Part shown: piece by piece, positions 14,005-14,086 of the stretch | Layout of the letters: each line of letters opens with the position of its first letter | How positions within the stretch are numbered: position 1 is the stretch's first letter | Made by a program: the position numbers and the translations under genes | Notes under the pieces: generated by a model | The model's input: the letters and a program-made list of their open reading frames with translations, nothing else | Databases searched by the model: none | What the model was told of the DNA's origin: nothing | Source: Sulfolobaceae archaeon | GTDB taxonomy: Archaea > Thermoproteota > Thermoprotei_A > Sulfolobales > Sulfolobaceae | NCBI GenBank assembly: GCA_028277025.1 | Contig: JAPYVG010000040.1 | Coordinates: 1 to 14,086 of the forward strand | Length of the DNA stretch: 14,086 nucleotides | Reading direction: 5' to 3'

Positions 14005-14086
14005 GAAGCATGGTAAGTCCTACTTTGGTTTGTTAAAAGGAAGACTAATTTTATTTAAGGTTGAGTTGGCTAATTTATGTGATTCG

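Noticed and set aside
1..14086. CRISPR array, tRNA, rRNA or intact insertion sequence
   Set aside because: No regularly spaced direct repeats, no cloverleaf-like sequence, no conserved rRNA stretch and no transposase with paired terminal repeats were found by eye.

Overview
The window looks like a piece of a crenarchaeal chromosome, most likely from the Sulfolobales. It is AT-rich and uses ATA, AGA and AGG codons heavily. Many starts carry a TATA-like box about 25 bases upstream and no room for a leader, and the few ribosome sites are of the GAGGT/GGTGG type. The gene content (glycosyltransferases and FkbM-type methyltransferases with many relics) is typical of Sulfolobales glycan loci. The assignment to order is inference; there is no rRNA or other marker here.

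Layout. 18-1818: an intact FkbM-type methyltransferase (minus) followed by two broken methyltransferase genes pointing apart. 1872-2768: an intact family-2 glycosyltransferase (plus). 2868-3634: a frameshifted class I SAM methyltransferase (minus). 3898-4794: an intact, divergent FkbM methyltransferase (minus) with its own TATA box and ribosome site. 4904-8129: a minus-strand gene series, read from right to left as RfbF-like GT2, GT4, a small unrecognised gene and another GT2. The first two are intact and tightly coupled; the last two are broken. 8130-8170: a 41-base divergent promoter region with one nearly symmetric TATA-like element. 8171-10501: a 776-residue membrane protein (plus), plausibly GT-C-like, whose large outer domain holds thirteen N-glycosylation sequons. 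10502-11731: no intact gene, but at least three relics: a likely glycosyltransferase N-terminus, an inverted C-terminal copy of the RfbF-like GT2, and an unrecognised membrane-anchored C-terminus. 11732-12646: an intact RfbF-like GT2 (plus), paralogous to 7215-8129. 12759 to the end: a sulfatase/alkaline-phosphatase-superfamily relic and a multiply broken unrecognised gene.

Taken together this is an accessory island for surface glycan or glycolipid synthesis. Cytoplasmic GT2/GT4 enzymes would build sugar chains, FkbM-type enzymes would O-methylate sugars, and the polytopic protein would act on lipid-linked or exported glycan at the outer face. About as many genes are broken as intact (seven intact, nine or more relics), so the locus appears to be turning over quickly. 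I found no CRISPR array, tRNA, rRNA, complete insertion sequence or replication origin, and no clearly new defence or signalling system. The most unusual points are the mosaic decay, the shared divergent promoter, the sequon-dense outer domain, and the small relic genes I could not name.
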